From Bacillus sp. N13C7 (GTDB taxonomy: Bacteria; Bacillota; Bacilli; Bacillales; Bacillaceae), in assembly GCF_026790065.1 (NCBI RefSeq), contig NZ_JALAMO010000001.1, forward strand, positions 248,001-312,000: a stretch of 64,000 bases of DNA. Direction: 5' to 3'. The notes under the pieces are model-generated. The model made no database searches, was not told the origin of the DNA, and saw only the letters and a program-made list of their open reading frames with translations. A program made the translations under genes and the position numbers. This document shows positions 18,292-29,881 of this stretch, one piece after another; the stretch's first letter is position 1, and each line of letters begins with the position of its first letter.

Positions 18292-18300
18292 TTGTAAACA

Positions 18301-20040
18301 TTAAGCGGACTTTTCAGCGGCCCGTTTCAATGTCACTGTAAAGACGGTTCCCTGCCCCGGCTCACTTGTGACATCAATTTTCCCTTCATGAGCCTCTATA
18401 AGATGCTTGACGATCGCAAGGCCTAGTCCGGTTCCGCCTGAATTCCTGCTTCTGTCTTTATCCACGCGATAAAAACGTTCAAAAATACGCGGAATTTCTT
18501 CTTTCTGAATGCCGATTCCGGAATCGGCAACTTCAATCTGAATGTCTGTTTCTCCGGGCTTTACATTGATCGCTACAGAGCCCCCCTCAGGCGTGTAGGT
18601 TAACGCATTGTTTACGAGATTCAGAAATACCTGCTTCAGCCTGTGCGGGTCCCCCGAAACAAAGATCGGGTCTTTCGGGACATTCAGTTGCAGGGAGATC
18701 CCTTTCTCATCCGCCTTATGGTTCAGAAGCGTTTCAATCTCACCAAGCATTTTGGCTGGCTCAAATGTTTCGATGCTGAGCGTGAAGTTTTGCTGCTCAA
18801 TTTTTGAGAGATCGAGAAGATCCTGAACCAAAGACTGAAGCCTTTCGCTTTCCTTTAGAATAATAGAGAGAAACTCACTAAGCGCCTCTTTGTCCTCCAT
18901 TGCCCCGTCCAATAACGTCTCCGTAAACCCTTTAATAGACGTAATCGGCGTTTTCAGCTCATGAGAAACATTAGCCACAAAATCCTTTCTCATCTGCTCT
19001 AATTTCTTCGTCTCTGTCATGTCATGGAAAACAAGTACAATTCCTTTCCATTCATCATCCGGCCCCATAATAGGAACGCCGTCCACCTCAAAATAACGCC
19101 GTTCAATTTTGATCGGCAGCCTTAACAGCTTGCACTTCTTTGTCTCCGTCATAAAGATGTCTTCGACAAGCTGGATCACTTCTTCATGTTCAAATGCATC
19201 ATGATAAAGACGGCGCAGCATCTGATTCGGGTTGATATGAAACTGTTTGGCGTAAGATCTGTTTACGAGATTGATAAAGCCTCTTCCATCAATCATAATC
19301 AGCCCGGAGCCGATATTTTCAATGACTGTCAGCAGCCGGTCCCGCTGCATTTCCTGCGTTCTCGTCATTTCCATCAAATCAACGGCAAGGCTGTTCATCG
19401 CACGGCCAAGCTTATCAGAGCGCCTGATATAGCCGCCGTACGTTCGGGCATCGTAATTCCCCTTGGACAGCTCTGTTGCTACGTTTGTGGCTGCTTCAAT
19501 TGACCTTTTATAACGCGAGGTCATAGTGGAATAAAAATAAATAATAACGATAAAAGCGGTACAAAGACTGGCCGTCAGCATCCCCCACAATTCGCCGTTC
19601 AAGCCGGAGTTATGTTCAGGGGCAGAAAGCAGCATATATCCTGTTTTCTCGCCTTCGCTTCTAAGCGAAAGCCCGTAATAAAGCTTGTTATCTGCTGTTG
19701 AGAGAACACCCTCATGGCCAGAAACAAGCGCCTGTACCTTTTGAGAATCTGCCGCGCTCCCGTTTGACCCATACAGCACCTTGCCGTCTGTATCGAGAAC
19801 GGATGCGTTCACATCAAGTGCGCCGCCTGCATCTTTAATGATTTTCTCATTTGCTTGATCATTCAGATTGCCGGCATCAAGCAGCGAAGCCATGTATTTG
19901 GCTTCTTTTTCAATGTGTTCCTCTGCTTTCCTTTGATCAGATGTTTCAAAGAGCTGCTGCAAAAACAGCCCGAGGACGCTAAACACCAGAATCATACAGA
20001 CAACGAGTACAGAAAAAAGGCGCAAACGGTATTTATTCAT
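18301..20040 (-). CDS. phoR: PhoR, phosphate-starvation sensor histidine kinase
   Basis: PhoR (579 aa) phosphorylates PhoP when phosphate, and hence wall teichoic acid synthesis, is limiting. Membrane helices at about 7-31 and 152-173 flank an extracytoplasmic PDC-like domain. HAMP, PAS (about 230-345), the HisKA domain with His360 (NVSHELKTP) and the ATPase domain with N box NLVNNAL and DSGIGI/GGTGLGL follow. The start overlaps the end of phoP by 8 bases, indicating coupled translation. Confidence 0.97.
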   Translation of the reverse strand: MNKYRLRLFSVLVVCMILVFSVLGLFLQQLFETSDQRKAEEHIEKEAKYMASLLDAGNLNDQANEKIIKDAGGALDVNASVLDTDGKVLYGSNGSAADSQKVQALVSGHEGVLSTADNKLYYGLSLRSEGEKTGYMLLSAPEHNSGLNGELWGMLTASLCTAFIVIIYFYSTMTSRYKRSIEAATNVATELSKGNYDARTYGGYIRRSDKLGRAMNSLAVDLMEMTRTQEMQRDRLLTVIENIGSGLIMIDGRGFINLVNRSYAKQFHINPNQMLRRLYHDAFEHEEVIQLVEDIFMTETKKCKLLRLPIKIERRYFEVDGVPIMGPDDEWKGIVLVFHDMTETKKLEQMRKDFVANVSHELKTPITSIKGFTETLLDGAMEDKEALSEFLSIILKESERLQSLVQDLLDLSKIEQQNFTLSIETFEPAKMLGEIETLLNHKADEKGISLQLNVPKDPIFVSGDPHRLKQVFLNLVNNALTYTPEGGSVAINVKPGETDIQIEVADSGIGIQKEEIPRIFERFYRVDKDRSRNSGGTGLGLAIVKHLIEAHEGKIDVTSEPGQGTVFTVTLKRAAEKSA

Positions 20041-20755
20041 TCATTTTTGGCTCCTCCAATTTATACCCCAATCCCCTAATCGTTTTAATATAGATCGGTT
20101 TTTTTGTATTGCTTTCAATTTTGTCGCGGAGATGGCTGATATGCACATCAACAATCCTGGTATCTCCGGCAAAATCATAATTCCAAACAGCGCTCAGCAG
20201 CAGGTCTCTCGTCAGCACTCTGCCTTTATGCCTGCCTAAATAGAGCAGCAGTTCGAATTCTTTCGGTGTCAGTTCAAGCTGATTTTCTTTAAAGTACGCT
20301 TCATAATGATCAGGCAGGATTTTCAGATCGCCAATTACAATCTGGCCTTCCGTTTCATCGTTTTTCACTTCACTAGAGGGCGCAGCCATTTCGGAACGCC
20401 TTAAAATCGCTTTGACTCTTGCATTGACTTCCCTTGGACTGAACGGCTTGGTCATATAATCATCTGCACCGAGCTCAAGCCCTAATACTTTGTCGAATTC
20501 CTCATCCTTCGCTGTCAGCATTAAAATGGGAAACATCAGTTTCTGCTGCCTCAGCTGCTTACACACTTCGATTCCGTCCAGTTTTGGAAGCATTACATCA
20601 AGCACAATCAAATCAGGCTTCTCTGTTTCCGCTTTTTTGAGTGCTTCTTCTCCATCTGAGGCGGTAATGACATCATAGCCTGACCGTTCCAGATTGTACT
20701 GTAAAAGAGTAACAATAGATTCTTCATCATCCACAACTAAAATTTTCTTGTTCAT
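20033..20755 (-). CDS. phoP: PhoP, phosphate-starvation response regulator
   Basis: PhoP (240 aa) is an OmpR-type regulator. The receiver domain has the acidic pair Asp9/Asp10, phospho-acceptor Asp53 (VLDVMLP), the Thr in LMLTAK and Lys102 (TKPF). The DNA-binding winged helix covers about 140-235 ([23 protein letters not shown]). It activates pho operons at TTAACA repeats. The ATG follows GGAGG. A perfect cre box lies upstream. Confidence 0.97.
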   Translation of the reverse strand: MNKKILVVDDEESIVTLLQYNLERSGYDVITASDGEEALKKAETEKPDLIVLDVMLPKLDGIEVCKQLRQQKLMFPILMLTAKDEEFDKVLGLELGADDYMTKPFSPREVNARVKAILRRSEMAAPSSEVKNDETEGQIVIGDLKILPDHYEAYFKENQLELTPKEFELLLYLGRHKGRVLTRDLLLSAVWNYDFAGDTRIVDVHISHLRDKIESNTKKPIYIKTIRGLGYKLEEPKMNE

Positions 20756-20901
20756 GCTGTGCCTCCAGTATTATAATTCCCCGACATCCTATTTCTCTAT
20801 TTTATGTCATCTTAACATGTTTCATGATTTTATTTTAGCGAAAGCAGGACATTCCGACAATTCGCCTTTTACATCATTTTTAAAAGAAATAAAGAAGGCT
20901 G

Positions 20902-20915
20902 TGATAACGCTTTCA
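20902..20915 (-). promoter_or_regulatory. cre box (CcpA site) upstream of phoPR
   Basis: TGAAAGCGTTATCA on the minus strand matches TGWAANCGNTNWCA at all fixed positions. It lies in the 211-bp region between mdh and phoP. CcpA repression of phoPR is known in B. subtilis. Confidence 0.85.
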
Positions 20916-20927
20916 TTTATAGTAAAA

Positions 20928-20959
20928 AGAGAAAGGCTTTATCAAGCAAGCCTTTCTCT
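20928..20959 (-). terminator. Terminator of the citZ-icd-mdh operon
   Basis: A 12-bp perfect stem (20928-20939 with 20948-20959), 8-base loop, and T-rich tail on the minus strand right after mdh. Confidence 0.92.
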
Positions 20960-20966
20960 CTTTTTA

Positions 20967-21905
20967 TTAGGATAATACTTTCATGACATTTTTGACAGAT
21001 TCAACTGATTTATTCAGCTGTGCTCTTTCATAGTCTGTCAGTTCAAGCTCAATGATTTGTTCAAGACCGTTGCCGCCTACAATTGTAGGAACGCCAAGGT
21101 AGATGCCTTCATAGCCGTATTCACCTTCAAGATAGGCAATTGTAGGAAGGACGCGGCGCTGATCTTTCAAGATCGCTTCGACCATTTCCGTAAGAGAAGC
21201 TGCAGGCGCATAGTACGCGCTTCCGTTTCCGAGAAGATTCACAATTTCGCCTCCGCCCTTTCTTGTGCGCTCCACAATGGCGTCAATCCGTTCTTTCGGA
21301 ATGAGAGTTTCAAGCGGGATACCGCCGGCATAAGAATAACGCACAAGCGGCACCATGTCGTCACCGTGTCCGCCAAGCACAAAACCAGTCACATCTTTCA
21401 CTGACAGGTTTAATTCCTCTGCTACGAACGTTCTGAATCTTGCCGTATCAAGCACACCGGACTGGCCGATGACGCGCTCTTTAGGAAAGCCTGATTCTTT
21501 ATACACCGCGTAAGTCATTGCATCAACAGGATTTGTCAGCACTACAATGATAGAGTCAGGAGAATATTTCACGATTTCTCGTGTAACGCTTCTCATAATT
21601 TTTTCGTTTGTAGAGACCAGATCATCTCTGCTCATACCAGGTTTTCTTGCGATACCGGCAGTAATGACAACAATGTCAGAACCTGCTGTATCCTCATAGT
21701 TGGATGTTCCCGTAATTCTTGCGTCAAAGCCTTGAACCGGGCTTGCTTCAAACATATCAAGCGCTTTTCCTTTTGTCGGGTTCTCCAACTGCGGAATATC
21801 AACAAGAACAACGTCCGCCAGCTCTTTTTGAGCAATTAAAAATGCAGTTGTTGCTCCGGTAAAACCTGCTCCGATAACAGAAACTTTTTTACGAGTATTT
21901 CCCAT
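20967..21905 (-). CDS. mdh: Malate dehydrogenase
   Basis: Mdh (312 aa) interconverts malate and oxaloacetate with NAD. It is of the lactate dehydrogenase-like type: [10 protein letters not shown] nucleotide loop, VDIP (Asp34 fixes NAD), substrate arginines in the [11 protein letters not shown] loop and catalytic His in [10 protein letters not shown]. Promoter-distal gene of citZ-icd-mdh. It differs from the remembered 168 sequence at several residues (Phe for Leu in KALDMFEAS, for example). Confidence 0.97.
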   Translation of the reverse strand: MGNTRKKVSVIGAGFTGATTAFLIAQKELADVVLVDIPQLENPTKGKALDMFEASPVQGFDARITGTSNYEDTAGSDIVVITAGIARKPGMSRDDLVSTNEKIMRSVTREIVKYSPDSIIVVLTNPVDAMTYAVYKESGFPKERVIGQSGVLDTARFRTFVAEELNLSVKDVTGFVLGGHGDDMVPLVRYSYAGGIPLETLIPKERIDAIVERTRKGGGEIVNLLGNGSAYYAPAASLTEMVEAILKDQRRVLPTIAYLEGEYGYEGIYLGVPTIVGGNGLEQIIELELTDYERAQLNKSVESVKNVMKVLS

Positions 21906-21948
21906 GTCTCTCTTCTCCTTTATGGCTAGTTTTAGGCTGTTTCCTTGC

Positions 21949-23220
21949 TTAGTCCATGTTTTTAATCAGTTCTTCTCCAAACTCTGAACATTTCACTTCA
22001 GTCGCGCCATCCATTAATCTGGCAAAATCGTAAGTTACGACTTTAGAAGCAATTGTTTTTTCCATAGATTTGATAACCAAATCAGCCGCTTCGTTCCATC
22101 CTAAATGCTCAAGAAGCAGAACGCCTGAAAGAATAACTGAAGATGGGTTTACTTTATCAAGGCCGGCATATTTAGGAGCCGTTCCGTGCGTTGCCTCGAA
22201 AATCGCATGCCCTGTTTCATAGTTGATGTTCGCTCCAGGAGCAATACCGATTCCGCCGACTTGTGCAGCAAGCGCATCTGAAATGTAATCTCCGTTCAGG
22301 TTCATTGTCGCAACGACATCAAACTCGTTCGGACGCGTTAAGATCTGCTGAAGGAAAATGTCAGCAATGCTGTCTTTGATAATGATTTTGCCTGCTGCTT
22401 CCGCTTCGCTTTGCGCTTTGTTTGCAGCGTCTTTTCCTTGTTCTTCAGCAATTCGGTCATATTGAGCCCATGTGAAGACTTTTTCGCCGTATTCTCTTTC
22501 AGCAAGTTCATAGCCCCAGTTTTTGAAGGCGCCTTCTGTGAACTTCATGATGTTTCCTTTGTGAACAAGCGTTACTGATTTGCGGCCATGCTCAATCGCA
22601 TAATCAATAGCAGCTCTGACTAAACGGCTTGTTCCTTCTTCAGAAACAGGCTTAATGCCGATACCGGATGTCTCAGGGAAACGGATTTTGTTGACGTTCA
22701 ACTCATTTTGCAGGAAGCTGATGAGCTTTTGCACTTCTTCAGAGCCTTTTGCATACTCGATGCCTGCGTAAATATCCTCTGTATTTTCACGGAAGATGAC
22801 CATATCAGTATCTTCAGGGCGTTTTACCGGTGACGGCACTCCAGTGAAGTATCTTACAGGTCTTAAGCAGACGAATAGGTCAAGCTCTTGTCTAAGCGCT
22901 ACGTTCAAAGAACGGATCCCGCCGCCGACAGGTGTTGTTAACGGCCCTTTAATCGCGATGAAATATTCGCGGATCACATCTAATGTTTCAGCAGGAAGCC
23001 ATTCGCCTGTTTTATTATAAGCCTTTTCTCCGGCATAAACTTCTTTCCACGTAATTTTCTTTTCGCCTTTGTATGCTTTTTCAACTGCTGCTTCCAAAAC
23101 CTTCGAAGCCGCGTTCCAAATATCAGGACCGGTTCCGTCTCCTTCGATAAATGGGATAATCGGGTTGTTTGGTACGTTTAATACTCCGTTAGAGACTGTA
23201 ATTTTTTCGCCTTGTGCCAC
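21949..23220 (-). CDS. icd: Isocitrate dehydrogenase (NADP)
   Basis: Icd (423 aa) converts isocitrate to 2-oxoglutarate. The substrate serine/arginine region ([23 protein letters not shown]), metal-binding [25 protein letters not shown] and the nucleotide region [12 protein letters not shown] are complete. The start is GTG at 23218-23220 after GGGAGG. It lies between citZ and mdh; the citZ-icd spacer carries a stem-loop that may thin readthrough. Confidence 0.97.
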   Translation of the reverse strand: MAQGEKITVSNGVLNVPNNPIIPFIEGDGTGPDIWNAASKVLEAAVEKAYKGEKKITWKEVYAGEKAYNKTGEWLPAETLDVIREYFIAIKGPLTTPVGGGIRSLNVALRQELDLFVCLRPVRYFTGVPSPVKRPEDTDMVIFRENTEDIYAGIEYAKGSEEVQKLISFLQNELNVNKIRFPETSGIGIKPVSEEGTSRLVRAAIDYAIEHGRKSVTLVHKGNIMKFTEGAFKNWGYELAEREYGEKVFTWAQYDRIAEEQGKDAANKAQSEAEAAGKIIIKDSIADIFLQQILTRPNEFDVVATMNLNGDYISDALAAQVGGIGIAPGANINYETGHAIFEATHGTAPKYAGLDKVNPSSVILSGVLLLEHLGWNEAADLVIKSMEKTIASKVVTYDFARLMDGATEVKCSEFGEELIKNMD

Positions 23221-23342
23221 AATAAAAACCTCCCAGTATGTAATTCATATTTAGAAAACATTTTATTTTTCTTATATAGAAAACAAAATGATTTTTCTCA
23301 ACATTCAATATAAAGTGTAACGATTTTTGATGTTCTGAACAA

Positions 23343-23373
23343 GAGGCTAACCTCATTGACGCAAGCCAGCCTC
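23343..23373 (-). terminator. Stem-loop between citZ and icd
   Basis: GAGGCT (23343-23348) and AGCCTC (23368-23373), with further partial pairing between, lie just after citZ. The weak T-tract suggests partial termination in the operon. Confidence 0.5.
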
Positions 23374-23383
23374 CAATGGTTCT

Positions 23384-24502
23384 TTAGGCTCTTTCTTCAA
23401 TTGGAACAAATGCTTGTTTATCAGGGCCTGTGTAATCTGCGCGCGGGCGGATCAGACGGTTGTTGTCATACTGCTCAAGAATATGAGCGAGCCAGCCGGA
23501 CATTCTGCTTACAGCGAAAATCGGTGTAAACAAATCATGGTCAATGCCGAGGCTGTGATAAACTGAAGCCGAATAGAAATCAACGTTAGGCGGAAGCTTT
23601 TTCTCTGAAGTGACGATCTCTTCTACACGAATCGACATCTCATACCATTTGCTTTCGCCTGTCAGGTTGGTCAGGCGCTTGCTCATTTCTTTCAGATGCT
23701 TCGCGCGCGGGTCGCCATGCTTATAGACGCGGTGGCCGAATCCCATAATTTTTTCTTTCTTTTCGAACTTCGCGCGGATGTACGGCTCAGCGTTCTCCAC
23801 TTCGCCTATTTCTGTCAGCATTTTCATAACGCCTTCATTCGCCCCGCCGTGAAGAGGGCCCTTCAGCGCGCCGATTGCGGCAGTAATGCCTGAATAAATA
23901 TCAGAAAGTGTTGCGACACAGACCCTTGCAGTGAACGTTGACGCGTTCAATTCGTGGTCAGCATGTAAAATCAATGCCTTGTTGAAGGCTTCGACCTCAA
24001 TTGGCGAAGGCTCTTCACCGTTTAATGTGTAGAGAAAATTCTCGGCAATGCCGTAGTCTTCTCTTGGTTCAACAGGCTCAAGGCCTTTGCGTATTCTGGA
24101 AAATGCTGCAACCAGACCAGGCACCTTTGCCTGAAGGCGGATCGCCTTTCGGTAGTTGGCTTCAGGGTTCATGGTATCAGCCTCGCTGTCAAGCAGGCCT
24201 AGTAATGAAATCGCTGTCCGAAGAGCAGCCATGGGATGAACATTTTCGAGGGAATAAGATTTGAAGTGCTCAATAATTTCTTGCGGAACGGCAGCTTCCT
24301 TTGCAAGCTGCTGCTTTAACTCATCAAGCTCTTTTTTGTTTGGCAGCCTTAAATGCCAAAGCAAGTAGATGATTTCTTCAAAACTTGCATTCTCTGTTAA
24401 ATCATCGATATCATACCCCACATATGTAAGGGTATCATCAATAATAGAACTAACAGATGATGTTGTTGCTACAACCCCTTCAAGACCGCGTGTCGCTGTC
24501 AT
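23384..24502 (-). CDS. citZ: Citrate synthase II
   Basis: CitZ (372 aa) is the main citrate synthase. Catalytic residues are in ALILHADHELNAS (His), FGHRVYKHGDPRA (His) and VDFYSASVYHSLGI (Asp). The start at 24500-24502 has GGAG 9 bases away; the ATG three codons upstream abuts the ribosome site. It heads the TCA operon behind a leader of about 190 nt. Confidence 0.97.
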   Translation of the reverse strand: MTATRGLEGVVATTSSVSSIIDDTLTYVGYDIDDLTENASFEEIIYLLWHLRLPNKKELDELKQQLAKEAAVPQEIIEHFKSYSLENVHPMAALRTAISLLGLLDSEADTMNPEANYRKAIRLQAKVPGLVAAFSRIRKGLEPVEPREDYGIAENFLYTLNGEEPSPIEVEAFNKALILHADHELNASTFTARVCVATLSDIYSGITAAIGALKGPLHGGANEGVMKMLTEIGEVENAEPYIRAKFEKKEKIMGFGHRVYKHGDPRAKHLKEMSKRLTNLTGESKWYEMSIRVEEIVTSEKKLPPNVDFYSASVYHSLGIDHDLFTPIFAVSRMSGWLAHILEQYDNNRLIRPRADYTGPDKQAFVPIEERA

Positions 24503-24601
24503 ATATAACATCTCCTTTTCAATTAATTTCCCCTTTAAGAGTGTTGTAAAAACATGAGGCTTACTTAAAATGCATGATGCAAGTATTTCTCTCCCCCAAA
24601 A

Positions 24602-24615
24602 AGAAAATGCTTACA
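24602..24615 (-). promoter_or_regulatory. Candidate cre box in the citZ leader
   Basis: TGTAAGCATTTTCT on the minus strand matches the CcpA consensus apart from two positions. It sits downstream of the promoter, a roadblock-type location. Confidence 0.6.
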
Positions 24616-24659
24616 TTTTACTGGCTGCTGGTACTGAAACCCTTTGCTTATGAAAGAAC

Positions 24660-24674
24660 ATAACAAATTCTTAT
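24660..24674 (-). promoter_or_regulatory. CcpC-type box of citZ
   Basis: ATAA-N7-TTAT, the CcpC half-site pattern, lies about 25-35 bases downstream of the predicted transcription start. CcpC senses citrate and represses citZ and citB. Confidence 0.7.
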
Positions 24675-24702
24675 AAGCTTATTTAAGTTTAAGCCTATTC
24701 TC

Positions 24703-24731
24703 ATTATAAACAATAATCAGACATTTGTTAA
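24703..24731 (-). promoter_or_regulatory. SigA promoter of citZ
   Basis: TTAACA (24726-24731), 17-bp spacer, TATAAT (24703-24708) on the minus strand. The 24503-24836 spacer holds this promoter, the two operator candidates and the ytwI terminator; no gene was seen in it. Confidence 0.8.
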
Positions 24732-24809
24732 ATGTTTACCTATAATTTTTTTTTTCATTCTGTGATTTCCCTGAAAAAACGCCTTTATTTGCGGGTTTTT
24801 GCATATAAA

Positions 24810-24837
24810 AAAAAAGCGGCTTTAGGGCCGCTTTTTT
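24810..24837 (-). terminator. Terminator of ytwI
   Basis: An 11-bp stem (24810-24820 with 24827-24837), loop of 6, and A/T runs on both sides, touching the ytwI stop codon. Confidence 0.92.
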
Positions 24838-25301
24838 TATGAAGTGAACAGTTTTACGATCTGCATGGCTATATAAGCAATCCCCGCTCCGATCAGCGGG
24901 CCCACCGCAACTCCGCCAAAAAGCGCGACGGCAAGAATGGTCCCGATCACGAGAGCAGTTGTAATATGCGGGTCATTTTCCAGCAGGGTCAGGCCGTTTT
25001 TGGCAATCAGCGCCACTGCGATTCCTGCTCCCAAGGCGATCCACGCATAGGAAGACCGCACTGCTTCTCCAAGCTGCTTAAATCCGATTTCTCCCGTGGC
25101 AATCGGAACGAGAACAGCGATTGTGATAATGGTCACTCCCCAATTAATGCCTTTTGACTGGATGGTTGGAAATAATTTCTGGTCAAGCCCAACGATTTTG
25201 ATGATCAAAAGGACGGATACAGCAAAGAGCAATGATTGGTTTTTTGCGATAAGTGCAATAGCCAAGAGGATAATTAAAAATAAATTCGCTTGTGTAAACA
25301 C
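24837..25301 (-). CDS. ytwI: DUF441 membrane protein YtwI
   Basis: A 154-residue protein with four or five hydrophobic helices (ANLFLIILLAIALIAKNQ; GVTIITIAVLVPIATGEIGF; ALVIGTILAVALFGGVAVGP). It matches the DUF441 family of unknown function. The GTG at 25299-25301 follows GGAGGG and is preferred over an open frame reaching 25406 that would overlap ytvI. It is divergent from ytvI with about 96 bases between. Confidence 0.85.
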   Translation of the reverse strand: MFTQANLFLIILLAIALIAKNQSLLFAVSVLLIIKIVGLDQKLFPTIQSKGINWGVTIITIAVLVPIATGEIGFKQLGEAVRSSYAWIALGAGIAVALIAKNGLTLLENDPHITTALVIGTILAVALFGGVAVGPLIGAGIAYIAMQIVKLFTS

Positions 25302-25397
25302 ATGCCATCCCTCCTTTAAGATGAATGTATACATATTCAGCCGGGGCGTGAATACATATAAAAAATAGGACATGCTGACGAGAGGAGGAGCGTTTTC

Positions 25398-26513
25398 GTG
25401 AATCAATCTTATATCACTGTTTTTTTCAGAACCCTCTTTGTCATATCAATTACCGCAGGATCGATAGCTGCGGCCTATTATTCGTTTCCGTTAACTTATC
25501 CGTTCCTGATCGCCCTTATTCTCTCATCAGTGATTCATCCTGTTGTTGACTATTTGGACAAAGTGACAGGATTCCCCCGAACGATAAACGTTCTGGGCGT
25601 GCTTGCTTTTTTTCTGCTTGCAGCCTTCGGCGTGCTCACCATTCTAGTAGCGGAAATCATAACGGGAACAGCCTATCTTGCGAAAACGCTGCCTCCGCAT
25701 ATCAGCACGTTTATCTTATATTGCGAAAAATTGTTTACGACTCATATCCAACCGCTCTATAACGAACTGGCCCTCTTGTTTCAAGAATTGGAGACCAACC
25801 AGCAGGCTTCGATCGTCACCCATATTCAGACACTCGGTGATTCCGCCGCTAAAAATGCCGGACTGCTGCTGTCCCACATTCTAGAAATGATCCCGAGGTT
25901 TTTCGCGCTTCTTCCCAACACGGCGGCTGTTCTGATTTTTTCTCTCCTGGCAACATTTTTTATGACAAAGGACTGGCACAAGCTGAAAGCAATGCTCGTT
26001 TCGATTCTGCCGGATCGGGTTACAGCTAACAGCAAGGCGATCAGCAGCGAATTAAAAAAAGCAATGACCGGTTTTATCAAAGCGCAGGCCGTTCTTGTTT
26101 TCATTACAATGGTGATTGTATTTATCGGCCTTTCTCTCTTAAAAGTTGAACATGCCGCAACAATTGCCTTTTTAATCGGGCTTGTTGATCTTCTCCCTTA
26201 TTTAGGTGCGGGCTCCGTATTTGTGCCGTGGATTTTGTATTTATCGGTTACCGGACAGCTTCCCCAGGCGATCGGGATCGGGGTATTGTACCTCGTCGTA
26301 CTTATTCAGCGGCAGCTGACAGAGCCTAAAATATTAAGCAAATCTATCGGGATCGATCCGCTGGCAACGCTCATCGCCCTGTTCGCCGGTTTTAAATTAT
26401 TTGGGTTTTTAGGACTGATTGCCGGGCCGGCTTTTCTCGTCATGATCCAGGCCTTCATCACAACAGGCGCATTAAAGGAAATATGGTCCTATATCACCGT
26501 TCAGCAAAAATAA
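25398..26513 (+). CDS. ytvI: AI-2E family permease YtvI
   Basis: A 371-residue integral membrane protein of the AI-2E/PerM family (about eight helices), close to the sporulation-type YtvI branch. The C-terminal signature regions are GLVDLLPYLGAGSVFVPW and LTEPKILSKSIGIDPLATLIALF. Members export small molecules or ions; the substrate here is unknown. The GTG at 25398 follows GGAGGAG. It ends at a terminator shared with fxsA. Confidence 0.87.
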   Translation: MNQSYITVFFRTLFVISITAGSIAAAYYSFPLTYPFLIALILSSVIHPVVDYLDKVTGFPRTINVLGVLAFFLLAAFGVLTILVAEIITGTAYLAKTLPPHISTFILYCEKLFTTHIQPLYNELALLFQELETNQQASIVTHIQTLGDSAAKNAGLLLSHILEMIPRFFALLPNTAAVLIFSLLATFFMTKDWHKLKAMLVSILPDRVTANSKAISSELKKAMTGFIKAQAVLVFITMVIVFIGLSLLKVEHAATIAFLIGLVDLLPYLGAGSVFVPWILYLSVTGQLPQAIGIGVLYLVVLIQRQLTEPKILSKSIGIDPLATLIALFAGFKLFGFLGLIAGPAFLVMIQAFITTGALKEIWSYITVQQK

Positions 26514-26518
26514 AACAG

Positions 26519-26546
26519 CAGCCCATGTTGCATGGCTGCCGTTTTT
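26519..26546. terminator. Terminator between ytvI and fxsA
   Basis: A GCAGCC(C)ATG stem pairs with CATGGCTGC (26519-26539) and is followed by a T6 run on the plus strand; it serves the convergent ytvI and probably fxsA. Confidence 0.82.
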
Positions 26547-26929
26547 TATTTGATGATGATCCGCTTGTTCTTCGACATTCCTCTCAGCCATTTGAACAGA
26601 ATCGGCTTACACCAGCTGCGGGTGAACGGGATAAGCAGACAGGCGCCGGCCAAATCTGATAAAAAGCCCGGAAGCATCAGCAAAAGACCGCCAATGAAAA
26701 TGCACAGGCCGTCAGCAATCGCTTCCCCCGGCATTTTTCCATATTGAAGATCACGCTGAACCTTGTAATACACTTCGGTTCCTTGTTTTTTTGCAGCTGC
26801 TGCGCCGATAATGCCCGTCAGAACCATTAAAAGGACCGTCGGCAAAATGCCGATCAGCTTGCCTGAAAATAGGAATATGCCGATTTCTATTGCCGGAAAC
26901 ACAATAAAAAGCAAAAATAAAAATCTCAT
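26546..26929 (-). CDS. fxsA: FxsA-family membrane protein
   Basis: A 127-residue FxsA homologue (suppressor of F exclusion in E. coli; role in Bacillus unknown) with the family start MRFLFLLFIVFPAIEIGIF, three or four hydrophobic segments and the GGLLLMLPGFLSDLAG motif. The ATG at 26927-26929 has GGGGGG 7 bases upstream; the frame is open further upstream but lacks such a site. It lies just downstream of pyk. Confidence 0.87.
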   Translation of the reverse strand: MRFLFLLFIVFPAIEIGIFLFSGKLIGILPTVLLMVLTGIIGAAAAKKQGTEVYYKVQRDLQYGKMPGEAIADGLCIFIGGLLLMLPGFLSDLAGACLLIPFTRSWCKPILFKWLRGMSKNKRIIIK

Positions 26930-26990
26930 ATCCAAGCCCCCCACACGTGTAACACGCCTCTGTTCAACATAAGGCAAGATAAAGAGAAAA

Positions 26991-27008
26991 GGAAGGGATT
27001 CCCCTTCC
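26991..27008 (-). terminator. Terminator of pfkA-pyk
   Basis: GGAAGGG (26991-26997) pairs with CCCTTCC (27002-27008), 4-base loop, and a TTTTCTCTTT tail on the minus strand after pyk. Confidence 0.8.
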
Positions 27009-27022
27009 GTTTTCACCTGTGA

Positions 27023-28780
27023 TTAAAGAACGCTTGCACGGCCTTGGTAAACAGCGCCTCTGGAAGCGTCAACTGTAATATCCTGGCCTTCTGTCAAAAT
27101 AGATGTCGCATTTTCCATACCCACGATAACCGGAATGCCTAGGCTTAAACCGACTACCGCAGCATGGCTTGTCAAGCCGCCTTCTTCTGTAATAAGAGCA
27201 GACGCCTTTTCAAGAGATGCAATCATGTCACGGTCAGTGCTTTTCGTAACAAGAACCGCACCGTCAGTCATTTTTTGCTCAGCTTCTTTTGCATTTTGTG
27301 CAATGACAACCGGACCGTAAGCTGATTTGCGTCCGATGCCTTGGCCTTTAGCGATGATATCGCCGACAGTGTAAACTTTCATCAAGTTCGTAGTGCCAGA
27401 CTCACCGACAGTGCCTGCTGTAATGACGATCAGATCGCCGTGTTTTACAATTCCGCTGTTCAATGATTTTTGGACAGCATCTTCGAGCATCTCATCTGTA
27501 GAGCTCGCATTTTGGCCGCTTTCTGCGAATACGCCAGATACGAGGGCAAGCTTTCTGGAAATAGAGTCATTTACAGTAACCGCTACAATCGGCGCCTGTG
27601 GACGGTATTTTGCGATCATACGTGCTGTATGGCCGCTTTCAGTTGGCGTTACGATCGCTGCAGCATTCAGGTTGATCGCCGTATGCGCGACAGATTGTCC
27701 AATCGCGTCTGTAATCGTCATGCCTACTTGATCTCTGCGTTTTGAAAGAATTTCTTTATAATTTAAAGCTTCCTCAGAACGGGACGCGATATTGTGCATT
27801 GTTTGAACCGCCTCAACCGGATAGCTTCCGGCAGCTGTTTCACCAGAAAGCATGATCGCATCTGTGCCATCGAAGATCGCGTTTGCAACGTCACTTGCTT
27901 CCGCACGAGTCGGACGCGGATTGCGCTGCATGCTGTCAAGCATTTGTGTCGCTGTAATAACAGGTTTGCCCAGCGCGTTGCATTTTTTGATCAGTTCTTT
28001 TTGCACAAGCGGCACTTCTTCAGCTGGAATTTCCACACCTAAGTCTCCGCGTGCAACCATTAAGCCGTCTGACACTTCGAGAATTGAATCGATGTTGTCA
28101 ACGCCCTCTTGGTTTTCGATTTTCGGGATGATTTGAATATCCTGAGCATTGTGCTCTTCAAGAAGCTCACGGATTTCAAGCACGTCCGTAGAACGACGTA
28201 CGAAAGACGCTGCGATGAAGTCTACTCCCTGCTCAATACCGAAAACGATGTCTCGCGCATCTTTTTCAGTAATACCAGGAAGGTTAACGCTGACGCCCGG
28301 TACGTTAACACCCTTTTTATTTTTAAGTGTTCCGTTGTTTAGCACTTTTGTTTTGATTTCGCGTTTAGCTGCATCAACATCAAGCACCTCTAGTCCGATA
28401 AGGCCGTCATCTAACAGAATTGTTGAACCTTGTTCAACGTCATCGACTAAACCTTCATATGTCACTGAAATTTTATCTGTTGTTCCTACAACCTCGTCCA
28501 TTGAAATGATAAGCTCTTTGCCTGTTTCAAGCTCAATGCCGCCGTTTTCCATTGTATGTGTGCGGATTTCAGGACCTTTTGTATCAAGCAGGATACCAAC
28601 GTTTTTGCCAAGCTTTTTGCTTGCTTCGCGAATATTTTTTATTCTTGCACCGTGCTCCTCAAAATCTCCGTGAGAAAAATTCAATCGAGCCACGTTCATT
28701 CCTGACTCCATTAATTTCGTAAGCATTTCAATACTTTCACTTGCCGGACCGATGGTACAAACTATTTTCGTTTTTCTCAT
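27023..28780 (-). CDS. pyk: Pyruvate kinase
   Basis: Pyk (585 aa) makes pyruvate and ATP from phosphoenolpyruvate. Core motifs are [16 protein letters not shown], the active-site [14 protein letters not shown] and [12 protein letters not shown]. It carries the extra C-terminal PEP-utiliser-like domain of about 110 residues ([21 protein letters not shown]) found in Bacillus enzymes. The ATG at 28778-28780 is preferred over a GTG inside the ribosome site. It follows pfkA by 42 bases with no terminator. Confidence 0.97.
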   Translation of the reverse strand: MRKTKIVCTIGPASESIEMLTKLMESGMNVARLNFSHGDFEEHGARIKNIREASKKLGKNVGILLDTKGPEIRTHTMENGGIELETGKELIISMDEVVGTTDKISVTYEGLVDDVEQGSTILLDDGLIGLEVLDVDAAKREIKTKVLNNGTLKNKKGVNVPGVSVNLPGITEKDARDIVFGIEQGVDFIAASFVRRSTDVLEIRELLEEHNAQDIQIIPKIENQEGVDNIDSILEVSDGLMVARGDLGVEIPAEEVPLVQKELIKKCNALGKPVITATQMLDSMQRNPRPTRAEASDVANAIFDGTDAIMLSGETAAGSYPVEAVQTMHNIASRSEEALNYKEILSKRRDQVGMTITDAIGQSVAHTAINLNAAAIVTPTESGHTARMIAKYRPQAPIVAVTVNDSISRKLALVSGVFAESGQNASSTDEMLEDAVQKSLNSGIVKHGDLIVITAGTVGESGTTNLMKVYTVGDIIAKGQGIGRKSAYGPVVIAQNAKEAEQKMTDGAVLVTKSTDRDMIASLEKASALITEEGGLTSHAAVVGLSLGIPVIVGMENATSILTEGQDITVDASRGAVYQGRASVL

Positions 28781-28822
28781 TTGGTTCACTTCCTTCTGAA
28801 ATCTTCAGCCTTCAGCTGCACA

Positions 28823-29794
<972 letters not shown>

Positions 29795-29881
29795 TCAGCA
29801 ACATATATGATTAAACATAACATGATCATTGCCATAAAAACAATGAAAAGGGATCTCCATCCTCCCTATGAAACCTTACCT

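Noticed and set aside
28149..28673. 174-codon open frame antisense to pyk
   Set aside because: Ser/Pro-rich shadow of the pyruvate kinase gene.
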